Shown here piece by piece: positions 54,437 through 63,519 of a stretch of DNA of 64,000 nt; the stretch's first letter is position 1; the number at the start of each line of letters is the position of its first letter. This DNA is from Maritimibacter sp. 55A14. Its GTDB lineage: Bacteria > Pseudomonadota > Alphaproteobacteria > Rhodobacterales > Rhodobacteraceae. The translations under genes and the position numbers were made by a program. The notes under the pieces were generated by a model, which ran no database searches, was not told the origin of the DNA, and was given only the letters and a program-made list of their open reading frames with translations. The stretch lies in contig NZ_QEYE01000001.1 in NCBI RefSeq assembly GCF_003122205.1, forward strand, positions 62,001-126,000, written 5' to 3'.

Positions 54437-55323
54437 TGCCGCACCTTCAGGTAGCGGCGGTTGAGCCACAGGAAGATGAGCGAGATCGCGGTCACGATGA
54501 TCATGCCCGAGATCGCCAGCGCCGCCCCCAGCGGCCCGTTGTTGAGCTTCATGAACTGGAGCTGGATCATGTTGGAGATCATCGCGCCGTCCGGCCCGCC
54601 CACAAGTTTCGGCGTGACGTAATCGCCGATCGTGGGGATGAAGACGATGAGCGTGGCCGCCACCACGCCGGGCATGGCCAGGGGCAGCGTGACTCGCAGG
54701 AAGGTGGTGAAGCGGCTCTCGCCCAGGTCCTGCCCGGCCTCCAGCAGCGCGCGGTCGATCTTTTCGAGCGCCACGAAGATCGGCAGGATCGCGAAGGGCG
54801 CCCAGGCATGGGCGAGCGTGATCACCACCGCATTGGCATTGTAAAGGATGAAGGTCAGCGGCTCGTCGATCAGTCCCAGCCCCAGCAGACCGGAATTCAG
54901 CACGCCGTTATATCCCAGGATCACCTTCCACAGAAAGACGCGCAGCAGGTAGCTGGTCCAGAACGGGATGGTGATGAGGAAAATCCAGAGCGCCTTGCGC
55001 TCGGGCCGGACATTGAAGGAGACGTAATAGGCGATCGGAAAGGCCAGCAGCACCGTCGCCGCCGTCACGATCACCGCGATGACGACGGAGCGCAGCATCA
55101 GCGTCTGGAAAAGCGGCTCTGTCCAGGCCCTGATATAGTTGGCGAGCGTGAACTCGCGGATCATCACGAGGTAATCCTGGGTCCAGAAGCTGATCGCCAC
55201 GATGGTCGCGAGCGGCGCGGCCAGAAGCAGCAGGGCGTATAGGAAGGTCGGGCTGACAAGGATGAGCCCTTGTGCGCCCTCGCTGTGCCTCCAGCGGGAG
55301 AAAGCCCCGTCCGATGATGACAT
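54433..55323 (-). CDS. ABC transporter permease (PotB-like)
   Basis: This 296-residue permease has six predicted spans and the EAA loop EAGQDLGESRFTTFLRVTLP. The ATG at 55323 lies only eight bases after the Rieske oxygenase stop, joining transport genes to the catabolic genes in one transcription unit. The N-terminus (MSSSDGAFSRWRHSEG) is cytoplasmic. Confidence 0.92.
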   Translation of the reverse strand: MSSSDGAFSRWRHSEGAQGLILVSPTFLYALLLLAAPLATIVAISFWTQDYLVMIREFTLANYIRAWTEPLFQTLMLRSVVIAVIVTAATVLLAFPIAYYVSFNVRPERKALWIFLITIPFWTSYLLRVFLWKVILGYNGVLNSGLLGLGLIDEPLTFILYNANAVVITLAHAWAPFAILPIFVALEKIDRALLEAGQDLGESRFTTFLRVTLPLAMPGVVAATLIVFIPTIGDYVTPKLVGGPDGAMISNMIQLQFMKLNNGPLGAALAISGMIIVTAISLIFLWLNRRYLKVRQ

Positions 55324-55331
55324 TCGCGTCC

Positions 55332-56522
55332 CTATCCCCGGTCCACCGCGGCAAGCTGCTGCCGCATATCCTCTGCGCCGGGTTCCTCGGGCAAGCACAC
55401 CACCGGAACCTTCTCGCGCAGGTGATCATGGAATGTTTTCAGACCATACTCAAGATCGGAGAGGATCACCCCGTCATAGGCCGAGGATTTCGTGGCCTCC
55501 GCCGACCAGACACAGAGCATCTGGTCCTCCTCCAACGTGTCGCGGTCGATGCGCCCCGACAGGTAGCGCGCGAGGCGCAGCGCGCGGCTCTCGTCGCGGT
55601 GGCGGTAGACCGCGCCGCGCTGGAGCGTGCGTTCGGCATCGAGCGGGATTTCCTGGTAATAGGTCACGCTGTCGGGATAGAGCCCGATCACCGTGTTGGG
55701 GAAAAGCGCGATATAGACCCAGGCGCCGCGCTGCGCGGGGGCCAGCGGTGAAGTGTCGCCGATAATCGAGCGGTAGGCCCGCACCGACCAGAGCCGCGAA
55801 GGCCCGTCGTTGAAGCGCCCCTCCGACCGGGCCGCGCCGCGCTCGAAGGGCTCGTCGTGATAGGCCGTGCCGTAGAGGTCGTGCAGGGCGGGATGCGCCT
55901 GGCGGACATGGTAGCCTTCGTTGTCGACATCGCGGACCGCTTTCCAGTTCACCGCGATCTCGTCGGTCCAGAACCCGTCGCCCGTGGGCACGACATCCGC
56001 CGCGCCATAGGCTGCCGCCTCGGCCTCGTAACGAGCCAGCAACTCGGCCACCGGCGGCTGGCCGGAGGCCACGAAACGGATGAAGACGAAGCCCAGCCAG
56101 ACCTCTAGCTCCACCGGCTTCAGCCCCCAGGCCACGCGGTCGAGATCGGGGAAGGTGTCGGCCTCGGCCACGCCGCGCAGCGTGCCGTCGAAATTGTAGG
56201 CCCAGCCGTGGAAGGGACAGATCATCGCCTTGTTGCAATGGCCGCGTCGGTCGGCGACCACCCGCGTGCCGCGATGACGGCAGAGGTTGTGGAAGGCGCG
56301 CAAGCGGCCGTCCTGCCCGCGGATCACCACGGCACGTTCATGGCCGATATCGAAACAGATGTAATCGCCCGGCTCCGGCAAGTCCGAGACATGGCCCGCC
56401 AGTTGCCAATGGGTGCGGAAAAGCGTCGCCAGTTCCAGATCGAAAAGCTCCCTGGAACTGTAGGTCCAGCCCGGCAGGCCGGAGCGGTCCCAGTTCACGG
56501 GCGGGGATGCAGCGCCGCTCAT
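55332..56522 (-). CDS. Rieske non-heme iron oxygenase alpha subunit
   Basis: The 396-residue protein has a Rieske centre (CRH and CPFH, residues about 82-105) and a catalytic domain with the mononuclear iron motif GYHVRQAHP (His-x4-His) and a carboxylate further on. Its tail (EEDQMLC, then SSAYDGVILSDLEYGLKTFH) resembles the glycine betaine and stachydrine demethylase group, which oxidise N-alkyl substrates. The reductase partner is not encoded here. The start overlaps the ureohydrolase stop, and the product probably acts on the imported compound. The substrate is unknown. Confidence 0.88.
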   Translation of the reverse strand: MSGAASPPVNWDRSGLPGWTYSSRELFDLELATLFRTHWQLAGHVSDLPEPGDYICFDIGHERAVVIRGQDGRLRAFHNLCRHRGTRVVADRRGHCNKAMICPFHGWAYNFDGTLRGVAEADTFPDLDRVAWGLKPVELEVWLGFVFIRFVASGQPPVAELLARYEAEAAAYGAADVVPTGDGFWTDEIAVNWKAVRDVDNEGYHVRQAHPALHDLYGTAYHDEPFERGAARSEGRFNDGPSRLWSVRAYRSIIGDTSPLAPAQRGAWVYIALFPNTVIGLYPDSVTYYQEIPLDAERTLQRGAVYRHRDESRALRLARYLSGRIDRDTLEEDQMLCVWSAEATKSSAYDGVILSDLEYGLKTFHDHLREKVPVVCLPEEPGAEDMRQQLAAVDRG

Positions 56523-57490
56523 GTCTGCTCCTCCCGTCTTGTCCAGGCCCAGAGGCACATGATTTCGGACGCCACATGGGCACCGGCCACGGCGGTGGCC
56601 CCGGTCGGGTCGAAGGGCGGCGAGACCTCCACCACGTCGCCGCCCACCAGGTTGATGCCGGCGATGTCGCGCAGGATGACCGCCGCCTGCCCGCTGCTGA
56701 GCCCTCCCCAGACCGGCGTGCCGGTGCCCGGCGCGAAGGCCGGGTCGAGGCCGTCGATGTCGAAGCTCAGATAGACCGGATGGTCGCCCAGGATCTCCCG
56801 TATCCGGCGCGCCGCCGCCTGCGGACCCTGCAGATGCACCTCGCGCGCGTCGATGATGTTTACGCCCAGCGGATCGGGATTGTCGGTGCGGATGCCGACC
56901 TGAACCGACCGCGCGGGGTCCACGATGCCGCACTTGACGGCCTTGTAGAACATCGTGCCGTGGTCGATCCGGTCCATGTCGTCATCGGGCCAGGTGTCGG
57001 AATGCGCGTCGAACTGCAGAAGCGAGATCGGCCCGTATTTCGCGGCATATGCCTTGAGGATCGGAAAGGAGATGTAGTGATCGCCGCCCAGCACCAGGCT
57101 GGCCGCGCCGGCGTCCAGAATGCCGGCGATATGGGCCTCCAGCCGGGCGGGGAAAGACGCCACGGCGGCATAGTCAAAGGCCAGGTCGCCGTAATCGACG
57201 ACGGTGAACTCGTCGAGCGGGTCGAAGCCCCACCCATGGGGCGCATCCGCCGACTGGAGGGCGGAGGCCTCGCGGATCGCGCGCGGCCCCAGCCGGGTGC
57301 CGGGCCGGTTTGTCACGGCCTGGTCGAAGGGCACGCCGGTCACCGCCAGATCGACGCCGGTCAGATCCTTGGTGTAACGGCGGCGCAGGAAACTCGGCGC
57401 GCCGCCGAAGGTGTTCTCGAAGGCGCGGCCACGGGCGTCTTCGCGGGTGAAGGCCGTGTCCACCTCGCGCCTTGCGTCGGGAAGCGCCAT
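56519..57490 (-). CDS. Agmatinase-family ureohydrolase, operon copy
   Basis: The 323-residue protein has all standard metal motifs: GGDHY, DAHSD and the complete DIDGLDPAFAPGTGTP. It would release urea from a guanidino substrate. It differs strongly from the 4.9 kb paralogue. It shares one base with the aminotransferase stop and four with the Rieske oxygenase start. Position suggests that the imported substrate or an intermediate carries a guanidino group. Confidence 0.9.
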   Translation of the reverse strand: MALPDARREVDTAFTREDARGRAFENTFGGAPSFLRRRYTKDLTGVDLAVTGVPFDQAVTNRPGTRLGPRAIREASALQSADAPHGWGFDPLDEFTVVDYGDLAFDYAAVASFPARLEAHIAGILDAGAASLVLGGDHYISFPILKAYAAKYGPISLLQFDAHSDTWPDDDMDRIDHGTMFYKAVKCGIVDPARSVQVGIRTDNPDPLGVNIIDAREVHLQGPQAAARRIREILGDHPVYLSFDIDGLDPAFAPGTGTPVWGGLSSGQAAVILRDIAGINLVGGDVVEVSPPFDPTGATAVAGAHVASEIMCLWAWTRREEQT

Positions 57491-58890
57491 CAGCCCAGCC
57501 TCACCCCGTCGGCCACCAGCGCGTCGGTGACTTTCGCAATGGCGCGGCCCAGCGTCTCGGCCACGAAATCGACCTCGTCGCGGGTGATGACCAGCGGCGG
57601 CGACATGACGTTGAGATGGCCCATCGGACGCACCATCAGGCCCATCTCCTCGCAGGTGTCGGAGATCCGCCGGCCGATATCCAGCTCGTCGGGCAGCAGC
57701 CGCTTCGTCGCCTTGTCGGCCACATTCTCCACGCACATCATCAGCTTGCGGCCCCGGACCTGCCCGACGATGGGCAACTCCTCCAGCGCCTTGAGACGGG
57801 TCTCGAAATAGGTTCCGACCTCGGCCGCATGGGCCAGCAGGTCCTCGCGCTCGATGATCTCGATATTCTTGAGCGCCGCGGCGCAGCCCACCGGGTGTCC
57901 GGCATAGGTGAAACCCGAGGTGAACCAGCGGTCGCCCTGCATCGCGGCATGGATGCGGTCGGAATAGATCAGCGCGCCGATCGGGATATAGCCCGACGAC
58001 AGCCCCTTGGCGGTGCAGACGATGTCGGGCTGCACGCCGAACTCGTCGAGCGACGAGAACCAGTGCCCCAGCCGACCCCAGGCCGTCACCACCTCGTCGG
58101 CGATGAAGAGGATGCCGTGGCGTTGGCAGACCTCCCACATCCGCTTGAGATAACCCTCCGGCGGCACGATCACCCCGCCCGAGGCCTGGATCGGCTCGGC
58201 AAAGAAACCGCCGACCTTTTCGGGTCCGATTTCAGCGATCTTCGCTTCGAACTCGGCTACCAGATGGTCGCAGAACTCCGCCTCGCTCATGCCCTCCGGC
58301 GCGCGGTAGTAATTCGGCACCGAGACATGGTGGATGCCCTCCTGCTTGTAACGGAATTCCGGCACCTGGTCGCCCGGCCGCTTGCCGATCGACATCGCGA
58401 TATAGGTGGAGCCATGGTAGGAATGGTCCCGCGCGATCACCTGGGTCTTTTCAGGATGTCCCGCGCAGGTCTGGTAGTACTGGACCATCCGGTAGGCACT
58501 GTCGATCGCGGTGGACCCGCCGGTGGTGAAATGAACGTGGTTCAGATCGCCCGGCGCCAGTTCCGCGAGCTTGGCGGAGAGCCGCGCGGCGGGCGCGTTG
58601 GTGACATCCACGAAGGTGTTGGAAAAGGCCAGCCGCTCCACCTGCTCGGCGATGGCCTCGGCCATCTCGCGGCGACCCAGCCCGATATTGGTACACCAGA
58701 GCCCGCCGACCGCGTCGAGATACTTGCCGCCGTTCGCGTCCCACAAATGGCAGCCGGAACCGCGGTCGATCACCAGCGCGCCCTCGCGCTCGAAATTTTC
58801 GAAATGCTGCCAGGGATGCAGCGCATGGGCGCGATCCATCTCCCACAATTCGCGGGCGGCATCATTGGGTTTGGCGGCGCGGGTGGTCAT
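57490..58890 (-). CDS. Class III PLP aminotransferase
   Basis: The 466-residue omega-aminotransferase has the PLP lysine in TAKGLSSGYIPIG and the DEVVTAWGRLG motif. Enzymes of this class move terminal amino groups of putrescine, beta-alanine or GABA to pyruvate or 2-oxoglutarate, giving an aldehyde. As first gene of the operon with ureohydrolase, Rieske oxygenase and an importer, it would deaminate the amine left after urea release. It is divergent from the FAD oxidoreductase. Confidence 0.9.
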   Translation of the reverse strand: MTTRAAKPNDAARELWEMDRAHALHPWQHFENFEREGALVIDRGSGCHLWDANGGKYLDAVGGLWCTNIGLGRREMAEAIAEQVERLAFSNTFVDVTNAPAARLSAKLAELAPGDLNHVHFTTGGSTAIDSAYRMVQYYQTCAGHPEKTQVIARDHSYHGSTYIAMSIGKRPGDQVPEFRYKQEGIHHVSVPNYYRAPEGMSEAEFCDHLVAEFEAKIAEIGPEKVGGFFAEPIQASGGVIVPPEGYLKRMWEVCQRHGILFIADEVVTAWGRLGHWFSSLDEFGVQPDIVCTAKGLSSGYIPIGALIYSDRIHAAMQGDRWFTSGFTYAGHPVGCAAALKNIEIIEREDLLAHAAEVGTYFETRLKALEELPIVGQVRGRKLMMCVENVADKATKRLLPDELDIGRRISDTCEEMGLMVRPMGHLNVMSPPLVITRDEVDFVAETLGRAIAKVTDALVADGVRLG

Positions 58891-59028
58891 CTTTCCTCCA
58901 TCAGGCAGAGCCCTCGTCGGGCGGACCGGGCAAGCTTAGACACGGGCGCCGCCCGCGTGCCAGAGAATTCTTGCCCTTTCACGCGCGGGTTGCCAGAAGG
59001 TCAAAGGCCATAGCCGCCGGAGCGGATC

Positions 59029-60369
59029 ATGAAACGCCTCTACGAACCCGAAGCCTACGATACGTCCTATTGGCCCGAAAGTTTCTGGCGCGCCTCGGTC
59101 GAGGAAGTGCCGGAGCATCCCGCGCTGGAGGGCGACCGCGAGGCCGAGGTCGCGATTATCGGCGCGGGCTACACCGGGCTCGGCGCGGCGCTGGAACTGG
59201 CGGAACGCTACGGCACCGAGCCCGTACTGCTCGACGCCGCGCAGCCCGGCTGGGGCGCCTCGGGGCGCAATGGCGGCTTTGCCTGCATCGGTGGTTCCAA
59301 GCTGCCTGACGCGACGGTGATCGAGCGCCACGGGCTCGACGCCGCGCAGGAATTCCACCGCTTCCAGCGCGCCGCAATCGACACGGTGGCCGACAATCTG
59401 GACCGCTACGGCATCGAGGCCGACACCCATTCGGAGGGTGAACTTTGCCTGGCGCACCGCCCCGGCGGGCTGGCGGAGTTGCGGGCCGAGGCCGAGACCG
59501 CCCGGCGCCGCTACGGGCTGGCGACGGAGGTGCTGAGCCGCCCGGAGTTGGCCGAACGCGGCATGGGCGCGGGCACCTTCCATGGCGGGCTGATCACCCG
59601 CGCGGGTTTTGCGCTCAACCCGATGAAATACGTGCTCGGACTGGCGCGCGCGGCGGGCGCGGCCGGCGTGGCGATCCACGGCCAGAGCCCGGTGACCGCG
59701 ATTCGCCGCGACGGCGCGCGCTGGCGGCTGGAGACACCGGGCGGCACGCTGCGCACCGGGCGCGTGATCGTCGCCACCAACGGCTATTCCTCCGAAGACA
59801 TACCGCCGGCGCTGGCAGGCGTGGTGCTGCCGGCGCTCTCCTCGATCCTGGTCACGCGGCCGCTGGAACCCGCGGAGCTTCAGACCGCGGGCTGGCGCAG
59901 CGACATGATGGCCTATGACACGCGGCGGCTTCTGCATTACTTCCGCCTGATGCCCTGCGGGCGGTTCCTCTTCGGCACCCGCGGCGGGCTATCGGCCGGA
60001 CCGGGCGCCGCGCGGCAGGTGCGCGCGATGGCACGCCGGCAATTCGAGGCGATCTTTCCCGGCTGGGCGCATGTCGAGACGCCCTGGTTCTGGTCGGGCC
60101 TCGTCGCGCTCACCGGCAGCCTGACCCCGGTCCTGACCGCGGCGCCCGGCACGGAGGGCGTGATCCTGGCGCTGGGTTACCACGGTAACGGCGTGGCGAC
60201 GGGCAGCCATGCCGGGCGCGTGGCCGCGGCGCTCGCCATGGGCGAGGATCGCCGCCCGGCGCTGTTGCGCGCCGCCCCGCGGCGCTTCCCGCTGCCGCGG
60301 TTGCGCCGGACCGCCCTGCGCGCGGCCTATGCCGCCTACGCCCTGCGCGACGGTCCGGTGGGCGCGTGA
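59029..60369 (+). CDS. FAD-dependent amine oxidoreductase (PuuB/DAO-like)
   Basis: The 446-residue flavoprotein of the DadA/GlpO family has an N-terminal VAIIGAGYTGLGAALE nucleotide-binding fold and resembles gamma-glutamylputrescine oxidoreductase (PuuB), including the YDTSYWPES start and a GASGRNGGF segment. It oxidises an amine or amino acid to an imine. It is divergent from the aminotransferase operon, separated by a 138-base gap with no clear operator, and is probably part of the same pathway. Confidence 0.85.
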   Translation: MKRLYEPEAYDTSYWPESFWRASVEEVPEHPALEGDREAEVAIIGAGYTGLGAALELAERYGTEPVLLDAAQPGWGASGRNGGFACIGGSKLPDATVIERHGLDAAQEFHRFQRAAIDTVADNLDRYGIEADTHSEGELCLAHRPGGLAELRAEAETARRRYGLATEVLSRPELAERGMGAGTFHGGLITRAGFALNPMKYVLGLARAAGAAGVAIHGQSPVTAIRRDGARWRLETPGGTLRTGRVIVATNGYSSEDIPPALAGVVLPALSSILVTRPLEPAELQTAGWRSDMMAYDTRRLLHYFRLMPCGRFLFGTRGGLSAGPGAARQVRAMARRQFEAIFPGWAHVETPWFWSGLVALTGSLTPVLTAAPGTEGVILALGYHGNGVATGSHAGRVAAALAMGEDRRPALLRAAPRRFPLPRLRRTALRAAYAAYALRDGPVGA

Positions 60370-60436
60370 CCCGGCGCCGCTTGCGCCTATGTCCCGGTCA
60401 GGGCAAAAGAGCCTGCGCGAACAGGAAACGGAGATC

Positions 60437-60946
60437 ATGAGCGAAACCGACACGCAATTGCGCGCCGCCTTCCTGGCCGGGATGAGCCGCGCCGCCGCCA
60501 CCGTCAGCGTCGTGACCACCGACGGCCCCGGCGGGCGCGCGGGCGTCACCGTGTCGGCCATGACCTCGGTCTCCGCCGACGGGGTGGCGCCGACGATGCT
60601 GGTCTGCGTCCATCACGAAAGCGCCACCGCCGCGGCGATCCTGGCAAACGGTTGTTTCTGCATCAATGTCCTGCGCGCCGACCAGCGCGAGATATCGGAC
60701 GTCTTCGCGCGCCGCCTGCCGGCGCCGGGCGGCGACAAGTTCAAGGCCGGCGGCGCCGTGGCGATGACAACCGGCGCGCCGCGGCTCGACGATCCGCTGG
60801 TGGCCTTCGACTGCCGCCTCGTCTCGGGCGAGCGCGTGGGCACCCATCACCTCTTCATCGGCGCGGTCGCGGATGTGCATATCGGCGAGGGCCAACCGCT
60901 GCTCTATGGCAACCGCTCCTACCTGAAATCCCGCCCCCACTCGTGA
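60437..60946 (+). CDS. Flavin reductase family protein
   Basis: The 169-residue protein is a split-barrel FMN-binding reductase (HpaC/NTAB type): VSVVTTDGPGGRAGVTVSAM at the start and the GxHHLFIGAV loop near the end. Such enzymes supply reduced flavin to an oxygenase or act alone. Start at 60437 follows GGAGATC. It lies 67 bases after the FAD oxidoreductase gene. It has no iron-sulfur domain and so is not an obvious reductase for the Rieske oxygenase. Confidence 0.85.
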   Translation: MSETDTQLRAAFLAGMSRAAATVSVVTTDGPGGRAGVTVSAMTSVSADGVAPTMLVCVHHESATAAAILANGCFCINVLRADQREISDVFARRLPAPGGDKFKAGGAVAMTTGAPRLDDPLVAFDCRLVSGERVGTHHLFIGAVADVHIGEGQPLLYGNRSYLKSRPHS

Positions 60947-60966
60947 ACAATACGCCGCAACCCGTT

Positions 60967-60984
60967 GTGATTTCGGGAAATCAC
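60967..60984. other. Perfect palindrome between convergent genes
   Basis: GTGATTTC-GG-GAAATCAC is an 18-base inverted repeat between flavin reductase and DUF6314, overlapping the stop codon of the latter. There is no T-run, so it is not a standard terminator. It could form a hairpin at both 3' ends, or be chance. Confidence 0.4.
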
Positions 60985-61418
60985 GGCGCCAGTCGGCGGT
61001 ACTCCGTCACCATCCGGTAGTTCTTGCGCGGCCCCACGACGCGCCAGACCGTGCGCCAGACCGGCCAGCCGGTGAAATCGTAGGAGACATGGTAGAGGTC
61101 GGGCTCGCAAAGATGCGTGTCGTCGGGCATCAGCCGATCCGGAACGATGCGGTGAAACCGCCGCCCGTCCGCGTAGAGCACCTCGATCACCCCGCCTTCG
61201 CCCGCCCGCCAGAGATAGCGGCGCGTGGCATCGAGCGCGGGGCCATCCTGCATCTGCAGCCGCCCGCTCTCCTCCATCACCAGCCCGCCGGCGCCGTCAG
61301 GCGAGAAGCGCGCCCGCCCGTCCAGCCGGCCGGTGCCGCCGCCCAGGCGATCCGCGATCCGACGCGACATGGTCCAGTCGCCCAGGAATTCCTCCAGTGT
61401 CAGCCCGTGATCGGTCAA
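60981..61418 (-). CDS. DUF6314 family protein
   Basis: This 145-residue soluble protein is beta-rich, with the motifs FLGDWTMSRRIADR, DGRRFHRI and HVSYDFTGWPVWRTVW. It is of a small conserved family in Rhodobacterales without known function; it could be a lipocalin-like binding barrel by size and pattern. It is convergent with flavin reductase and divergent from purB. Confidence 0.75.
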   Translation of the reverse strand: MTDHGLTLEEFLGDWTMSRRIADRLGGGTGRLDGRARFSPDGAGGLVMEESGRLQMQDGPALDATRRYLWRAGEGGVIEVLYADGRRFHRIVPDRLMPDDTHLCEPDLYHVSYDFTGWPVWRTVWRVVGPRKNYRMVTEYRRLAP

Positions 61419-61538
61419 TCGCTCGTGTCACCCAGGTTGAAAGCCGCACATCGTGGAACCCCGGCTGCTGCTTGCCGCCGGCCGGAGCGCGGTCTATGAC
61501 GGCGCCGAGCATACACCAAAACGCAAAGGCCCTCATCC

Positions 61539-62843
61539 ATGATCCCGCGCTATTCCCGCCCCGAAATGGTCGCCATCTGGTCGCCCGAGACGAAATTCCG
61601 CATCTGGTACGAGATCGAGGCCCATGCCTGCGACGCCCAGGCGGAGCTGGGCGTGATCCCGCGCGAGAACGCCGCCGCCGTGTGGAAGGCCCGGGACGTG
61701 GAGTTCGACGTTGCCCGCATCGACGAGATCGAGGCGGTGACCAAGCATGACGTGATCGCCTTCCTGACCCACCTCTCCGAGATCATCGGCGGCGAGGCCG
61801 CGCGCTTCGTCCACCAGGGCATGACCAGTTCCGACGTGCTCGATACCACCTTCAACATCCAGCTCGTGCGCGCCTCCGACATCCTGCTGGCCGAAATGGA
61901 CGCATTGCTGGCCGCGCTCAAGACCCGCGCGCTGGAACACAAGGACACGGTGCGCATCGGCCGCTCGCACGGCATCCATGCCGAGCCGGTAACGATGGGG
62001 CTGACCTTCGCGCGCTTCTATGCCGAGATGGACCGCAACCGCGCCCGTCTCCGCGCCGCGCGCGCCGAGATTGCCACCGGCGCGATCTCCGGCGCGGTCG
62101 GCACCTTCGCCAATATCGACCCCGCGGTCGAGGCGCATGTCTGCGCGCAGATGGGCCTCGCGCCCGAGCCGATCTCCACCCAGGTCATCCCGCGCGACCG
62201 GCACGCCGCCTTCTTCGCCACGCTGGGCGTGATCGCGAGTTCCATCGAGAATGTCGCCATCGAGATCCGCCACATGCAGCGCACCGAGGTGCTGGAGGCG
62301 GAGGAGTTTTTCTCCAAGGGGCAGAAAGGCTCTTCGGCGATGCCCCACAAACGCAACCCGGTGCTGACCGAGAACCTCACCGGGCTCGCCCGGCTGGTGC
62401 GCATGGCGGTGGTGCCCGCGATGGAGAATGTGGCGCTCTGGCACGAGCGCGACATCTCGCACAGTTCGGTGGAGCGCAATATCGGCCCCGATACCACGGT
62501 GACGCTGGATTTCGCCCTGGCCCGGCTGACCCAGGTGGTGGAAAAGCTGGTGATCTATCCCGAACACATGACCCGAAACATGAACAAGTTCCGCGGCCTG
62601 GTGCATTCCCAGCGCGTTCTGCTGGCGCTGACCCAAAAGGGCGTGAGCCGCGAGGACGCCTATCGCCTCGTGCAGCGCAACGCGATGAAAGTCTGGGAAG
62701 AGGGCCGCGATTTCATGACCGAGCTCAAGGCCGACCCGGACGTGACGGCAGCGCTGAGTGCGGAGGAGATCGAGGACAAGTTCGACCTCGGCTACCACAC
62801 CAAGCATGTGGACACGATTTTCGCCCGCGTCTTCGGCGACTGA
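61539..62843 (+). CDS. purB: Adenylosuccinate lyase
   Basis: PurB removes fumarate from SAICAR and from adenylosuccinate in purine synthesis. The 434 residues are of normal length; the fumarase-type signature SSAMPHKRNPVLTEN is intact, and the catalytic His is in the RSHGIHAEP segment. It is followed by a repeat element (copy B), then convergent DUF1476 and purC further on, a setting typical of this order of bacteria. Confidence 0.97.
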   Translation: MIPRYSRPEMVAIWSPETKFRIWYEIEAHACDAQAELGVIPRENAAAVWKARDVEFDVARIDEIEAVTKHDVIAFLTHLSEIIGGEAARFVHQGMTSSDVLDTTFNIQLVRASDILLAEMDALLAALKTRALEHKDTVRIGRSHGIHAEPVTMGLTFARFYAEMDRNRARLRAARAEIATGAISGAVGTFANIDPAVEAHVCAQMGLAPEPISTQVIPRDRHAAFFATLGVIASSIENVAIEIRHMQRTEVLEAEEFFSKGQKGSSAMPHKRNPVLTENLTGLARLVRMAVVPAMENVALWHERDISHSSVERNIGPDTTVTLDFALARLTQVVEKLVIYPEHMTRNMNKFRGLVHSQRVLLALTQKGVSREDAYRLVQRNAMKVWEEGRDFMTELKADPDVTAALSAEEIEDKFDLGYHTKHVDTIFARVFGD

Positions 62844-62899
62844 AATCGCGCGCCTTCGGCGCAAGTCCTTGCTTTGCGCCCGCCCACGGCGGCCGCGGT

Positions 62900-63007
62900 G
62901 CCTCCGGCGGGGATACTTGGAGCAAGAAGAAATGGCGCGCGCCCATTCTTCTTGCAGGACATATCCCAAGGGGCCGCTCCGCCAGGGGCGGCGGGGGCAG
63001 CGCCCCC
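62900..63007 (+). repeat. Dispersed intergenic repeat, copy B, as an inverted pair with hairpin
   Basis: The core GCCTCCGGCGGGGATACTTG continues into GAGCAAGAAGAAATGG (62900-62935). A partial inverted copy (CATTCTTCTTGCAGGACATA then TCCC) lies at 62944-62967. Further on GGGGGC-AGC-GCCCCC forms a hairpin at 62993-63007. It lies between convergent purB and DUF1476 and could end both transcripts. Confidence 0.7.
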
Positions 63008-63029
63008 TGCGGCGCCGGACCGCCCGCGC

Positions 63030-63344
63030 TCAGGCTTCCTTGACGAGTTGCTCCTTGGCCACGAGCATCAGCTCGTCGAGCTTGCCGCGAATCTCGGCCT
63101 CGCTGGCGAGTTCGCCTAGGTCGCCGGCGACCTTGCGGACCACGTCACCGACGCCCGGCTCCTCGAAATCGGCCTTCACCACTTCCTTGGCGTAATTGGC
63201 CGCGTCCTCGCCCGTCTTGCCCAGAAGCTCCGCCGCCCAGAGCCCGAGCAGCTTGTTGCGGCGCGCTTCGGCGCGGAACTGCATTTCCGCATCATGGGCG
63301 AATTTGGACTCGAATGCATTTTCCCGGTCGTCGAATGTGGTCAT
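63030..63344 (-). CDS. DUF1476 protein, ATP synthase zeta (inhibitor) subunit
   Basis: The 104-residue helical protein begins [20 protein letters not shown], the typical start of the alphaproteobacterial zeta subunit, which inhibits reverse ATP hydrolysis by the F1 motor in Paracoccus denitrificans. It lies between purB and purC. The name of the gene in other genomes varies. Confidence 0.92.
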   Translation of the reverse strand: MTTFDDRENAFESKFAHDAEMQFRAEARRNKLLGLWAAELLGKTGEDAANYAKEVVKADFEEPGVGDVVRKVAGDLGELASEAEIRGKLDELMLVAKEQLVKEA

Positions 63345-63519
63345 CTCTGTCTCCGCAGGCTTGAGATCGGTCGAACCTAGATATGACCGGCCCCGCGGCG
63401 GCCTGCAAGGGCGGATAGGCGCGCGGGCGCGACTCCTTGCCCTGCTCGGGGCTTTGGCCTATAGCGCAGGCACACGCGGCCGGCATGCGAATCCCGGCCC
63501 CCTGGCGATTGGAGACCCG

